This document shows, piece after piece, positions 23,701 through 34,496 of a stretch of 64,000 bases of DNA. Source of the stretch: Lasioglossum baleicum (taxonomy: Eukaryota; Arthropoda; Insecta; Hymenoptera; Halictidae); contig NC_134933.1 of the NCBI RefSeq assembly GCF_051020765.1, positions 11,753,461 through 11,817,460 of the forward strand. Reading direction: 5' to 3'. Within the stretch, counting starts at the first letter, position 1. Every line of letters starts with the position of its first letter. A program made the position numbers and the translations under genes. The notes under the pieces are model-generated. The model had not been told where the DNA came from and did not search any database. It saw nothing but the letters and a program-made list of their open reading frames with translations.

Positions 23701-24529
23701 ATAGTTGTGAAAGGTTAATAATCTGGACAGGAAGTCCACCTAACTTCAAATCGTCCAGCCGGGTCGTTCATATCTGTTCTCGGTTGCAATTGCGCATTTG
23801 ACCTCTTCCACCCACGCGTGCCTTTAGCTCTGGAAAACTATTTCCCCGGAGAAAGAGGTTTCAATCATGCTCTCTGTCGCTGATCAGCCGTAATTGAGTA
23901 ATCATCGTCGCGCTTGCTTGTCTCCTACACTCTCACCCACGTGTGTATACATACACATGTAGAGCGACGTGTAACAAAGGGAGTTTCGAAAGCCTCGAGA
24001 GGTCGTAATTGCAACGGAGCGTTAATTGTACGCGACCGTGATTGCACCTGGCGATTGGTCGCCTTTGTCGGTGTGACACGGGGGCATAATAATGGTATCG
24101 TAATGCTCGAGAACGATTAGTGGGTGGGGACGAATTGAAGTTTTCGCCGCTCCGTGGAACCGAAGCGGAACCAGAGCGGAACCAAGCTAAGACCGAACAC
24201 TGTGGACCTCCACGATTTACAGTGCTCGTGTCCTTCCAGTTCCTAGACTCGAATTATACCTTGACGATCGTAAAAGAAGTCCCACCGCGAAAAACCTCAG
24301 CTTTCGCCGTCCGATTTTCTACACCGATTTTTCTCGACGGTTTCTACGGAATTTTCTGATTATTATTAGAATGCGGATGTTACCTCTAGCATGATTTCTG
24401 TGGCTAGACTCTAGAAAATACACACAGCGATTGATATCAACAATTTATACAATTCCAGGCAGTAATGAAAAACTTGTAAATACACAATTTACATTGTGCA
24501 ATACAATTTATATTTATTTGTATGTATTA
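23701..24529. other. Non-coding stretch without recognised features
   Basis: The frames 23914-24120 and 24120-24359 abut but share no recognisable domain. Nothing repeated was noticed. Confidence 0.4.
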
Positions 24530-24615
24530 TTAGATCGTTCAGAAAGTCGTTTCGTTTTCTCAAGGGAAAATGAACGGCAATGTTTTACCATTTAGAATAA
24601 GTTTTATGACCTTTT
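24530..24615 (+). mobile_element. Mariner-like remnant, end fragment
   Basis: TTAGATCGTTCAGAAAGTCG then TTTCGTTTTCTCAAGGGAAA and TTTAGAATAAGTT. The same run appears inverted at 33395-33475. The order TTAG...GTC-TTTCGTTTT resembles mariner terminal repeats. No second end was found at either site. Confidence 0.5.
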
Positions 24616-25456
24616 GTTCTACAGGATGTTTCAGCTGAAGGAGGCCACATAAATATCTCTTTTATTTTTAATGGCACAAAAAATATTTATGGGAATATCA
24701 TAGGAGAATAGGAGGAATATCATAGAAGAACAATTTCTTTCTTCCGGTTATTTTTTCATAAAACGTGTTGAACCGCATAAAACATGTTCAAAAGAACGAA
24801 AAAAATGGGAATCCGATTATACTAATTTTTCTTTCGTGCACAACATTTTTACTCTTGCGGTAATAAAAGAGCAAAAAGTTTATTTTATATTTTGAAATAA
24901 AATGCTTGAAAAGTTAGAAAGTTCTAATAGAACAACCTAATAGATGCTCAGAGATAAGAATTAATTACGTATATTATAAAATGAATTACATGTGGCATAC
25001 ATATACGTAATTTCGCATAAAATGGCAAGGATTTTCGTTCCTCCTTTGGTTTCAGTTTCGTTCCGGCATAAAAAAAACTTTCGAAACACGTTTCACTCTA
25101 TCCCGCGCATTATTGCTTGATATTAATCATTGTGCAAATCCTTCTTACATCCGCCGTATATTAATATACAATAAATCATCCTCTCGCCATTACGGAACAT
25201 CGTTTCGCGTTCCACCGGCTCATTAACAATTCAATCAGGAAGAACGGAAGTTTTTCCAGCGGTTTGCAACGTCGTTAAATTTACCGATATTCCTCAGGCG
25301 TCCCTTCCTCGTGATTTTTCACCTTTCTCCAACACCTGAACCGCTTCCACGCTCCCGCATCCTTGTAAATCGAACCGCGAGGACGCGACCGGAGAGCAAG
25401 ATCAAGAGGAAGAGAGAGAGAGAGGGAGAGCCTCCAGGCAGCCTTGAATCACCTGT
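24616..25456. other. Non-coding stretch upstream of ratchet-like site 2
   Basis: Holds an isolated CAGGATGTTTCAGCTGAAGG (24622) of transposon-end appearance and a short (GA)n run at 25405-25425. Otherwise it looks unique. In minus-strand terms it lies just 3' of the ratchet-like site. Confidence 0.45.
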
Positions 25457-25490
25457 ACTCACCTGAAATCAGAAAACACAAGGCGCTTGA
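25457..25490 (-). other. Putative recursive splice site (ratchet point) 2
   Basis: On the minus strand the sequence reads TTTTCTGATTTCAG|GTGAGT, junction between 25463 and 25462. A second CAG followed by GTGATT lies 10 bases further on, so a 10-nt alternative exon is conceivable. The pyrimidine tract extends to TTGTGTTTTCTG. Same strand and same donor hexamer as the sites at 1051-1084 and 49808-49840, about 24.4 kb from each. Confidence 0.6.
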
Positions 25491-26211
25491 GTGCATTCGG
25501 TCGTGCAAGGTACCTTGTCCTTTCAATAGAGAAGACTAGAAGGCCGTAAATTTACCTCGTTCACCTTGCGCGGATAAGATATGTGCCGAGCGTCGTGAGA
25601 AGACACGCGTGAGTAGAAAGAGTCTCGTAAACTACAATGTTCGTATATCCGCTCGGCATCCATGGCACTAAACTATGATCGTGAGTCTCGGCTTTCCGAA
25701 ATTTGCATTACCGAGGACGCGGGGGATGTTCGTCGAGAATTAACGGCGCCGAGGGGAGCTTAATTATTTCTAGTTACGTTATGGCAGCGATCTCCGACGC
25801 GACCGTACGTTCCCCCGCCGCAACACCGAAATGCAAATTTTCCAAAGTGACCCGCCATGCTACGTGTTTTTGCCTGCGTTTAGGCATGTAGCCGGTGTGT
25901 ATACATGACTCATGCGATCCCCGTGTCTTTTCTTTCACTGCCTATGCAAATGTAATGAGCCACAGCCGGCCCGTGGCTTTCTCTATTAGCAGGTACCTCG
26001 AGGTGTATCCTCGTAATTCTGTTCATCAACGTTTTTACCAGCCTCAATCTGAGGACTACAAAACGAGCGACAGCTTGCACTGGTCCCTCCTCAGGCTAAA
26101 TTATTGGCCTAATCTTTACAGGGCCGAACTGGACCACTACAGACAAGCTTTTGAAACAACAGCTTTATAAACTACATTTTGATATATATTTTCCACTGCA
26201 GCTGTTCTTGA
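25491..26211. other. Non-coding stretch without recognised features
   Basis: Two plus-strand frames (25703-25891, 25895-26170) follow each other but lack known domains and splice partners. No repeat noticed, in contrast to the regions around it. Confidence 0.45.
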
Positions 26212-26222
26212 ATTACCTTGAA

Positions 26223-26330
26223 TGACCTTGATGATAGGTCATTGCGTTCTTCTTGAAAGTTTACATCAAAAAATATAAATTAAAAAGTACTGTTCGTAAG
26301 ATCTTGGAAAGTATGACCTTGAGATGACCT
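26223..26330. promoter_or_regulatory. Cluster of nuclear-receptor-like half-sites
   Basis: TGACCTTGA occurs at 26223-26231 and 26314-26322, AGGTCA at 26236-26241 and TGACCT at 26325-26330. Inverted, TGACCTTGA is TCAAGGTCA, the extended half-site bound by FTZ-F1/NR5A and ERR-type receptors. Four half-sites within 110 bp is more than background, but enhancer activity is only inferred. Confidence 0.3.
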
Positions 26331-26414
26331 TCACCCACACAGACTTATGTTCCCCTCCTAACACGATAACTTCATTTATTGGACTCTGTGCTACAATAAC
26401 GTGTATGTTATTAC

Positions 26415-26608
26415 TAGACTGCGTAATAATAAAAATTTGCTGCGCCTGTTGCAAAAGATGGGAGCCTGATACGTATTTAATTATTTCTTGAATAATTTTA
26501 ACACGTTCAAAAATAGTCTATGTTTACTTTCGAATCATTTTTATTTTTCTCGTGTTTTAAACTGCACCAACCCATTTTTTATCATAAATGCATAAAATCC
26601 GCAGTCTA
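26415..26608 (+). mobile_element. TAGACTGCGG-family MITE, 194 bp
   Basis: Left end TAGACTGCGTAATAATAAAA, right end ATAAATGCATAAAATCCGCA then GTCTA. The left flank GTTATTAC equals the left flank of the copy at 47363-47561, which may reflect target-site preference. The inner right block TTTTAAACTGCACCAACCCA matches other copies. Confidence 0.85.
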
Positions 26609-27278
26609 CTAGCTCCTCTTTATGCAAATTCTGAATTTGATCGGTTGAGCTATTCGCGCGAGACTGTTTTTCACAGTGAGAAGACGTAAGGTGAGGACTC
26701 GTAGCGGTATCAGTGTCAAAGACACTGGTTAAAAGTCTCCGGTATCGGCGTTACATCGGCGTTTCAACCGATGACGTTCACTCCGGCTTGCAGCGTGCAT
26801 CCAACGTGAGAGAAGAAGTGCATTCACCTCGGCCGTTTGCATCGTTTACAGCCGCTGCAACCTTCCCCAGGTTTTCTAGCCTTCTGTCGAAGCGGCTCTA
26901 TCTCGACCACCGTGGTCCACACTTATGCACTTACGCGTTAATGCCGTAACGACCGAGTCGGCTGCTGCAGTTGCAGTTGCAGTTGCACCGACAGGCCGAG
27001 GGCAAGGCAGCAGACTTCTCCGAGGGCAGGCTACCAACACCGGCATCAGATTTATTTCACTTCTACCTTCCGTTCTACGTGCAACCATCTACCTACATCT
27101 TTGGTCTTATCTTCTTCTAAAGTGACCTTCCTTATTTGTATTCTATCGATCATGGTAATTCATTTTTCCAGGGGTACTATCAAAAGAAATGCCACGCCAC
27201 TCTTTAACCCTTATACGTTCCTCGGGATGAACATTTATTCATTTTCTTTTTTCGGATACTGCGAAATACATTATTCAG
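26609..27278. other. Non-coding stretch with a short hexamer run
   Basis: TTGCAG is repeated about three times near 26967-26985. The frames 26713-26949, 26876-27088 and 26925-27125 overlap without domains; the Ala-rich parts come from the hexamer. Confidence 0.45.
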
Positions 27279-27352
27279 TGAAAACTTCTTTAGGCGCAAT
27301 GAATGAGTCTGGTCCGTCACGCCACGAGGTGAAACGCTCTTCAAGTAAACTC
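27279..27352 (+). repeat. Dispersed AACTTCTTTAGGCGC repeat, copy 3
   Basis: GTGAAAACTTCTTTAGGCGC, AATGAATGAGTCTGGTCCGT and CGAGGTGAAACGCTCTTC. About 22 bp of the middle (the TTCACAATTGCCGGGC part of copy 2) is missing. The outer blocks are well kept. Confidence 0.75.
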
Positions 27353-27374
27353 TTTTATTTGTCTTTTTATTGCA

Positions 27375-27760
27375 ATTTCCTAAAAATTTCTTTTGTTCAT
27401 AATTTAGTTCTAACTCTTTGAAACAAGGTCAAGTCATTTGTTTAAAATTTCTTTGGGCGTGTATATATTATAAAACAAAGGGTTCTTTCTAATTTTCATT
27501 TGATTACAGTTCTCTAAAAAATTTTCTTTCACTCATCATTTAGTTCTAACTCCTTAAAAAAAGGTCAAGTCATTTGCTTAAAATTTCTGAAACGCATTGT
27601 GAAACAAAGGTTTTCTTTTTATTTTTAATTTTATTGCAGTGTTCTAAAAATTTCTTTCACTCATCATTTAGTTCTACCTCCTTAAAAAAAGGTCAAGTCA
27701 TTTGTTTAAAATTTCTTTGAGTGTACACACATTATAAAACAAAGGGTCAAAAATGCGGAG
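27375..27760 (+). repeat. Three-unit tandem array, period 128-136 bp
   Basis: AAGGTCAAGTCATTTG recurs at about 27425, 27561 and 27689. Each unit has TTTAGTTCTAACTCCTT before it and AAAATTTCTTTG-GTG ... AAACAAAGG after it. Each unit contributes one AGGTCA half-site. Confidence 0.85.
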
Positions 27761-28260
27761 ATAGACAGATTTCTGTTATTTTTATAAACTACTGTAAAAT
27801 AGTCAGTTTTAGTGGTCCGTGAACTCAGTATTAATAACAGCCACTGTATTTGAAACGCTCGGAGCTGGTGCACGGTCAAGACTAGAAGCGTCTCGGTTTT
27901 CGAGCTCGTCGGAGGTGATTTTTGAGAGCGCGTTTACTCCCGATCCAAGAGCGTTCTGGAGCAGAAAGGATCGAGTAGCCGGTAGAGTGTAAGTACGGGG
28001 GCCAGGTAAGCGATCGGAAGAAGGCCTTCACGGCCGTACGCCCACTGTAAATTTTACTACGTCATCTCCGGGAACGACCTCGTCCCACAACCGGCACTAA
28101 ATCCTTTTACGATCCGGCCAGCAGCCAGCCGGCCAACTCTCGGAAGGTACTTCGTTCCCCGATGTCGTCGACTCGCTTTTTCATTCCGTTCTTCTTGTAG
28201 TCACGCTCGAGGAAGTGTAAACAAGACATCGAAGCCTCGAACTGCGACCGAGCATGCTGT
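27761..28260. other. Non-coding stretch, GC-rich
   Basis: No frame of note. CCAG|GTAAGCGATC near 28014 resembles a plus-strand donor but has no pyrimidine tract before it and no open exon. Nothing else seen. Confidence 0.4.
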
Positions 28261-28305
28261 ACAGCGCACAGTGGGGTCAGACTCCGAAAAACCTGGCAGA
28301 ATTCA
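28261..28305 (+). repeat. Dispersed CCGAAAA-CCTGGC repeat, copy 2 (truncated)
   Basis: GCACAGTGGGGTCAGACTCC then GAAAAACCTGGCAGAATTCA. Shares its first 45 bp with 41780-41886 and lacks the rest. Confidence 0.6.
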
Positions 28306-29467
28306 CACAGATCTACAAAACGTATTTTCTAAATGTTCAATATAGGCCCACATCAAAAAGTTGTAAAATGCAACTTTTAGTATTTACTCTACAATATTCC
28401 GATCAATTGCAATTTTTGAAAAAATTTCTTTTCAAGCGTCCTGTAGTAAACTAATTCCTCTAGCTTCCCAAAAAGGTTCAAATCGTATTGTAGTACAATA
28501 TTAAAAAAGTTATTGTCTTTTTTAGAGCGTCCGAATATTAAATTCAAGTCACTGTAAGCTCGCGACACGCTACTCGCGAAATCAGCTGGAAGGAGGAAGT
28601 AAGCAAAATTGAAATTTGCAGGTACACTCTCCTCGGAGATTAAAAGGAAATGACTAGGAGTATATTTAGACCGTTCCGCGTGAGAGGCGTGCAAACCGAA
28701 ATAAATGGTAAATTGTGTTCGATGAGGAAGCGTTGTGTAATCGACAGTCGAGGACGGATAATTGCGCGGGAAGGCAGCGGCTATTACTTCACAGCATTTA
28801 CATATGGGAAACGTATTACCAGCAACTAACTAACTTAGTGGCGAGTCATTAGAACCGCTATAGGTGTCGAAAGATCACCATCGAAAGCAATATTACGCTC
28901 GATTAGAGTTCGAGCGTTTCTTTAATTACAACGGGTTATTAATGAACATTTAGGTGTCGGGAGACGTGGTTGGACATTGACAAATCATTACCGCAAAACG
29001 CTCGAAATTGGATTAATCGATGGTGTAAGAGGCGCAGCCGCATAATTTGTCACGGGTTCCGGTAACTACAACACACCGGTTCCGTTCCTTCGCCAACAAG
29101 CGCGTACGATTTTATCCGTACGAGGATATCGCTCTCGGGACATTGTAATTTGCTGGAACTTGCTTGGAAAACTGCCTCGGCGTGTCTCTGAAAAAGGACG
29201 CTCGAGTTTAATTAGCGAGGTTCCAGCCACGAGCCCAGCCGTCCTTCGCGTTTCCTGGTTCTGAGCAGCCGAGCATCGCGTATAAAATTACCTGCAGGAC
29301 GTTCTTCCCTTGATATCGACGCGGAGATGCGAGAATTCGGCGAAAAACATGTTGCGAAGAACTTCACAGACCTTTGCAGTTGTTCCTAGTTCTCTAATGC
29401 ACGAGCAAAGATCACATTTCGCATGATAAAATCAGTTACCCCCCCACCCCTCTTTTGCCAGTTAGTC
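28306..29467. other. Non-coding stretch without recognised features
   Basis: The only frame of note is a 101-codon minus-strand frame (28389-28694) without a recognisable domain. The rest is mixed composition with no repeat seen. Confidence 0.45.
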
Positions 29468-29501
29468 TTGTGACACTGTAACAGGGGCGGAGCGCGTCAC
29501 G

Positions 29502-29550
29502 TGACCGTACAGCGTCGTAGAAGGGGAAGGCAGAGTGGGAAGACTGTGAT
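29502..29550 (-). repeat. Dispersed C-rich repeat, copy 2 (inverted)
   Basis: GCGTCGTAGAAGGGGAAGG then CAGAGTGGGAAGACTG is the inverse of the blocks at 4232-4292. GTCACGTGAC stands just before it. Confidence 0.55.
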
Positions 29551-29552
29551 GA

Positions 29553-29758
29553 AGACAGCGGATATTTATGCATTTATGAAGAAATTGTTTAGGAGAAATA
29601 TTAAACAGTAAAGGATTAGAGAAATATATTTAAGAATATCGTAATGTTGTTTTTAACGTAACAAAGTCATTATAAGGGATGAAATGAATTTTTACTTCAT
29701 TCCTGCTTCCCAGAATCAATGTAGAACATTTTTATTTTTCATACAGATCCGCAGTCTA
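29553..29758 (+). mobile_element. TAGACTGCGG-family MITE, 206 bp
   Basis: Left end AGACAGCGGATATTTATGCA, right end TTCATACAGATCCGCAGTCT then A. The interior (GAAGAAATTGTTTAGGAGAA, AATATCGTAATGTTGTTTTT) defines a subtype shared with 30945-31099 and 56393-56560. Confidence 0.8.
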
Positions 29759-30944
29759 ATAATAAGTTAATGGAAGAAAAACATTTCTATAAATTCCGGT
29801 CTTTCGCAATTAAAGCAATTTTTGTTTCCTTCTTTCACGTTAAAATTATTGTTCAGGGAAATAAAAAACTTCGTTGTCGGCGTATAAAGTTGATTAGACG
29901 AGATTCTGTGTGTTATGTAGTGGACTGTGTTGGCGACTCGAGGTCTTCCGATTTTACGTAACGAGAGGAACTAATTGTGTGCGAGGAATGTATATTTCCT
30001 TGAATGTCAATGTGCACACGCTGGTTTAGCAGTGGCCGGGTTCTAGCGGGCTTCGTTTCTCCGTTGGACGCGAGAGAAATCGCTACACTTCGGCGAACAA
30101 CGGTGAAAGCGCTTAATTAGCAGCACGGGTCGCAAAACAAAATTCGCCACTAGTCCTAGAAAGCGAAAGATGACACGCTTTATTTTCACGGAACGCTAGG
30201 CTAATTTCCTTCCGGCCTCGGTTGTTTTGCATGGACCGTGATTAGTAGCTCTGAACAAATCTGGTTTCCCTCCGTACTTTCTACGCGAACATCGAAGTTC
30301 ATCTCGCGGTTTATGCATCGCCTGCATCGGACAGTGCAATTAGATCGTGGATCCTCATGCAGCTACGGCAATGATAAATTTGTACATTTTCAGATGACGT
30401 TCGACGAAGTAATAATCATCCGTAATTAATTTCGAATGCACGAACGTAATGAAAATTACTTCGTTCATTTAACAGGGTCATTTCACTTTCAGTTTGCTGT
30501 TCTCAATTGCAGTAGTAGCGGTTTTTTTAAACGAATTAATGGATTCGGTGGAATTGTAGTCCACATAAGAGCATAACCAAGTGCATCGGTATAGGCTGGC
30601 CAAGTATGTTTCCCTACCGCTGTGTTAAATCATATTTTCGCGTGAAAATATTCCCGTGCAGAGAGACGGCACGGAGTATTACACCTGTCACGCACTATAT
30701 CCCGCGCTCATAGTCTCTTTACGATTCCTCAAAACAGTAATTTCATACGTAACAGTATTCCAGAGGCTGCCATCAACTTGCCATTTAAAGCCACCTACTT
30801 ACTTGTTGTCAATCGATTCAGTGGAACGGAAGTTCTGTACTGTTTTCCACGATCGTCCTTTCGAAAACCGATCGAACCTTTCCGGTGCGGCGCCATAATC
30901 TCATTTGATCCGTTAAAATGTTCGATATCGGTGATTACGATCAC
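29759..30944. other. Non-coding stretch without recognised features
   Basis: Short plus-strand frames (29770-29961, 30238-30429, 30656-30898) without domains. Nothing repeated was noticed. Confidence 0.45.
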
Positions 30945-31099
30945 TACACTGCGGATCTTCATGCATTTATGAAGAAATAGGTTGGGTAAAATATGAAACA
31001 GTAAAAGACGAGAAGAATTTAAGAATATTGTAATGTTGTTGTTAATGTAACAACAAAGAATACAAAACATTTTTATTTTGCATAAAGATCCGCAGTGTA
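30945..31099 (+). mobile_element. TAGACTGCGG-family MITE, 155 bp
   Basis: Left end TACACTGCGGATCTTCATGC, right end TGCATAAAGATCCGCAGTGT then A. Flanks ACGATCAC and ATGATCAG match at 6 of 8 positions. Same subtype as 29553-29758, with an internal deletion of about 50 bp. Confidence 0.85.
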
Positions 31100-31910
31100 A
31101 TGATCAGACAAGGGCTTCGAATTTTGCAAAAATTTTATAAGTATTGTATTACTCTCCTGCCAAATCTCCTGTGCAATAAATCGCTGAAATCAATTCCGCG
31201 TGGTTGAAAGTTGAAAGTAAAATATGACGTCATTTAATTATGAATATGAATATGATTGCATAGAAAGTTTTAGGAATTGGCATGAGGGTTAAATTAACAC
31301 GTGCTAATGATATTTACATGGACCTCCGATCTAAACGAAGTGAACTATTTTCACGAACTGGTATCTCCACGAAACTAGCCTACTTACGGGTAGGATAATA
31401 TGCACTTCCTTTGGTAACTCGACCTAGAAGACGAGACATACACCATCCTTCATCCGTGTATGCCACTTCCGCCCCTTTGTAAGAGAAAAGACTCCCGCTA
31501 GCTTTTTAGACATCCACCGTTCCACGGGATTCTCTTTGAAGACTGAAATATCTGTACAGAAGCACGTGGATTCGTAATTTTTAATGCCGTATCATTTTTA
31601 ATATCGATATCATTCGATTCGAGCGGAAGTTCTGAACTGCAAGTTGCGATTATTGCTCGTAAACTCTCCTGATTTCTAGATATTATGGGAAATCAGGAAT
31701 CGTATCGTATAATTGACGTGCTGGTCGAATTATGCATCTCGAACGTGGCAATTCTCAGAACCCTGAAGCACCAATGCATTACCCAGCCACATGTATGTAG
31801 CATTGCATTTCTTATGCACTTGTGTTTTATTCTGATTTCGTACTCGAGTGATCGAAGCGATCTTTATTGTTAATAATACGCACAGCTGCACTGTACCTTC
31901 GGTAACTAGA
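31100..31910. other. Non-coding stretch without recognised features
   Basis: No repeat noticed. The frames 31685-31873 and 31730-31975 overlap antisense, and the second runs into the fold-back element. Confidence 0.45.
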
Positions 31911-32182
31911 AATTTTTGCCTTTTTCTTACGTTATCCTGTAGATTTGCCAAAATGAAAAAATTCCAAAAATCCATGGTTTAATCCTAGGAAATCAGTGGT
32001 TTAAAAGTTACGAGTGTTTAAACTTGAGCGATTTTCGGCGTTTTCGGAACGCCGTATCTGTGGAAATCGCTCAAGTTTAAACACCCATAACTTTTGAACC
32101 ACAAGTCTCTTAGGATTGAAACTTGGTTTCTTGGCATATTCTCGCCAAAATCTACAGGATTACATAAAAAAAGGTAAACATT
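31911..32182. mobile_element. Fold-back element, copy 1
   Basis: Left arm about 31911-32035, right arm about 32063-32182. The arms run from AATTTTTGCCTTTTTCTTAC and CCTGTAGATTTGCCAAAA to CTTGAGCGATTTTC and their inverses. A small GGCG-TTTTCGGAA-CGCC hairpin sits in the loop. A second copy is at 52577-52806. The transcript of either strand would form a hairpin of about 120 pairs. No transposase and no clear target duplication. Confidence 0.85.
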
Positions 32183-32694
32183 TGTATTTGTAGCACAAAT
32201 ATGTAGCGCAAACACATTGTATTTGTAAGCACGAATACGTATACAATTTATACGAATTTCTTGAGAGTTGGAACACTTATGAACACCAGTTTGTGTTCAG
32301 TATGCACGTTCGATATACATATTGTATTGCAACGTTATTCCACTTCTGCTCTGTTTCTCGATGATTGCACGGTCTTCCGTGAAGCACTGCAACGATCATG
32401 AAATTGCGGCTTAAGTAACACCGATAGATCTCTCGATCCCGATCGAGCGTCGTAGAGTGCATCGAGACGCGACGGTGGGAAACATCTCCGCCTCCGAAAC
32501 AACTAGCAGATGTTGGGAACACAAGATCTTTATAGATATTGAAATCGATTTGGTGTTGGATCTAGATGCTAGAGGTAACTCTGGTACGCTCGTGATTGTC
32601 GAGGAAGGATCGAACGCTGGGAATCCAGATTTCAGAGACGGTGGATCATGACATCTGAAATTGCTGTATAGTGATCCCTTTTAATACATTCAAA
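32183..32694. other. Non-coding stretch without recognised features
   Basis: The frames 32277-32522 (minus) and 32457-32651 (plus) overlap and lack domains. Nothing else seen. Confidence 0.45.
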
Positions 32695-32893
32695 CGACTG
32701 CGGATTTTATACATTTATGATAAAAATGAGTTGGTGTAATTTAACATAGCAAAACCATTAGACGAATTTCAAGTCACTGTTCTCAATCTGATTAATTAAA
32801 CGTTTTAAGAAAAACATTGAATTTTTCTTCAGTCCAGTTTGTTGCAATTCAGACAGAAAGATTTTATTTTGCATGAAGATCCGCAATCACTGT
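32695..32893 (+). mobile_element. TAGACTGCGG-family MITE, 199 bp
   Basis: Left end CGACTGCGGATTTTATACAT, right end TTGCATGAAGATCCGCAATC. The interior (AATGAGTTGGTGTAATTTAA, CAGTCCAGTTTGTTGCAATT) matches 47363-47561 and 46021-46202. Confidence 0.75.
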
Positions 32894-33188
32894 CTCTGAT
32901 CTCCATCATTGACTGCGCAGTTACTCCATCTACGAATAATTACGCAATCATAAAAAGTGTTGTTTCAAATTGTAATTAACCCGTTGCAGTCGGAGATATT
33001 TTAACTTGAAAATTGAACATTTCTTCCGACCTAGAATAGTTCCATTTATGCGGTACATTTCATTTCAGTTAAAGCCGTAAAACGTCATATAACTCAATTC
33101 GTTGCCATAAAAAAACAGAAATTCTACGAACATTGGTCTCTAAATTGCCTGAAAAATCACAATAGATCATAGAACAAAATGTCATATG

Positions 33189-33389
33189 TCGACTGCGGAT
33201 GTTTACGCAATTTTCAGTTTTTTTCTAGACGAATTTTAAGAAAGTGGAGTAAAATACAATGTTATTTCCAGTGATATCCTTTGCAGATCTCGACAAAATA
33301 AAAATTGTACTAACTTCTGTCGAATATTATATTTCACCCTTTTTTTGAATATTTTCAGAAGCCATAAATGCATAACGATCCGCAGTCTA
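33189..33389 (+). mobile_element. TAGACTGCGG-family MITE, 201 bp, near-perfect 8-bp duplication
   Basis: Left end TCGACTGCGGATGTTTACGC, right end AATGCATAACGATCCGCAGT then CTA. Flanks GTCATATG and GTCATAAG match at 7 of 8 positions. This supports the hAT assignment of the family. Confidence 0.88.
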
Positions 33390-33394
33390 GTCAT

Positions 33395-33475
33395 AAGACT
33401 TATTGAACTTATTCTAAATAGTAAAAGAACTGAAAACAGTTTCCCTTGAGAAAACGAAATGAATTTGCGACCGAC
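33395..33475 (-). mobile_element. Mariner-like remnant (inverted copy of 24530-24615)
   Basis: CCCTTGAGAAAACGAAATGA then GCGACCGACTTA is the inverse of the end at 24530. AACTTATTCTAAATAGTAAA to the left inverts the inner part. It begins about 6 bp after the MITE at 33189-33389. Confidence 0.5.
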
Positions 33476-34496
33476 TTAACATTTTCAATTGAAATGGTAA
33501 ATTATCATAATAAATCCACAATTCATAGAATTTATAGGGGCAACAGTCTAATAGATCAGCGAGGTTGTCAGTAGCATATTAAGCGCGGTCATTCGCCCCG
33601 GGATCGGAAACTCATAAATCGCTGGCAGCGCTTTCCAAAGCGTGTTGCCGTCGGTAACAATGTTTTAAAATAAATAGGATCAAATCAAGAGGGTTACAAC
33701 GCGTGTCGACCGTCCGGAACACAATAAGTTGAGCAAACACGAAGTGCGGCGGCTTGATCCAACATAATGCTTGGCATGCGTTAATCCCCTGGAGCGTGCG
33801 GGTAATTGTGCACAAGGTAACAATTTCGTTTTATGCATATTAATTTCGTGCAACAGGCGGCGGCGTGCTCTCGGAACCAGCCGGACACGTTCAACAAGAA
33901 AGAGAAAGAGAGACTAGGATCTATGATCGCGCGCGAACAAACCGGCCTCCCCTGCATTCCGCGTCGTTTAATTTTCAGCAGAGACGCGAGACATAAATCC
34001 TGTTAAGTAATCCGCTTTTCGCTCCTGCGTATGTTAATTTTCATTTCGCGAACGGAAATATGCCCGTCGATAAAGTTCTCGGCGAACGGTGACGCAATGT
34101 GGATTTATCAGCGATCCGGATAAAACCGCCGGGGGATTTATCGATTATTTCATTAACGGCAACGAGTCCACTTTCTAATGACTCTTAACGAGAGTCTGGC
34201 CACGGTTAATGGGTTTATCGAGGATCTATGGGGAGTTGAATGCACGCGCGGGTAAATAACCTGGACCAACGCTGCTGTTCGTAGATCACCGGGGATCGAT
34301 GTAAGAACTGTGCTCGTTTCCTTTTCTTTCTATTCTTGCTTGCGTTTCGCGCGCGACCGACATGTTTATGTCGTCCAGACTATCATATCTAACCTGCCCA
34401 TTCGACGTATTTGCCACGAAAACGAGCGCGTGAAATACGGGACAGATAATGAATAACTAAATATTTGTTTCGCAGACTTTTTATCGGAGCCTGCGA
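33476..34496. other. Non-coding stretch without recognised features
   Basis: Moderately GC-rich. The minus-strand frame 33612-33815 has no domain. Nothing repeated was noticed until the duplication at 34497. Confidence 0.45.
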
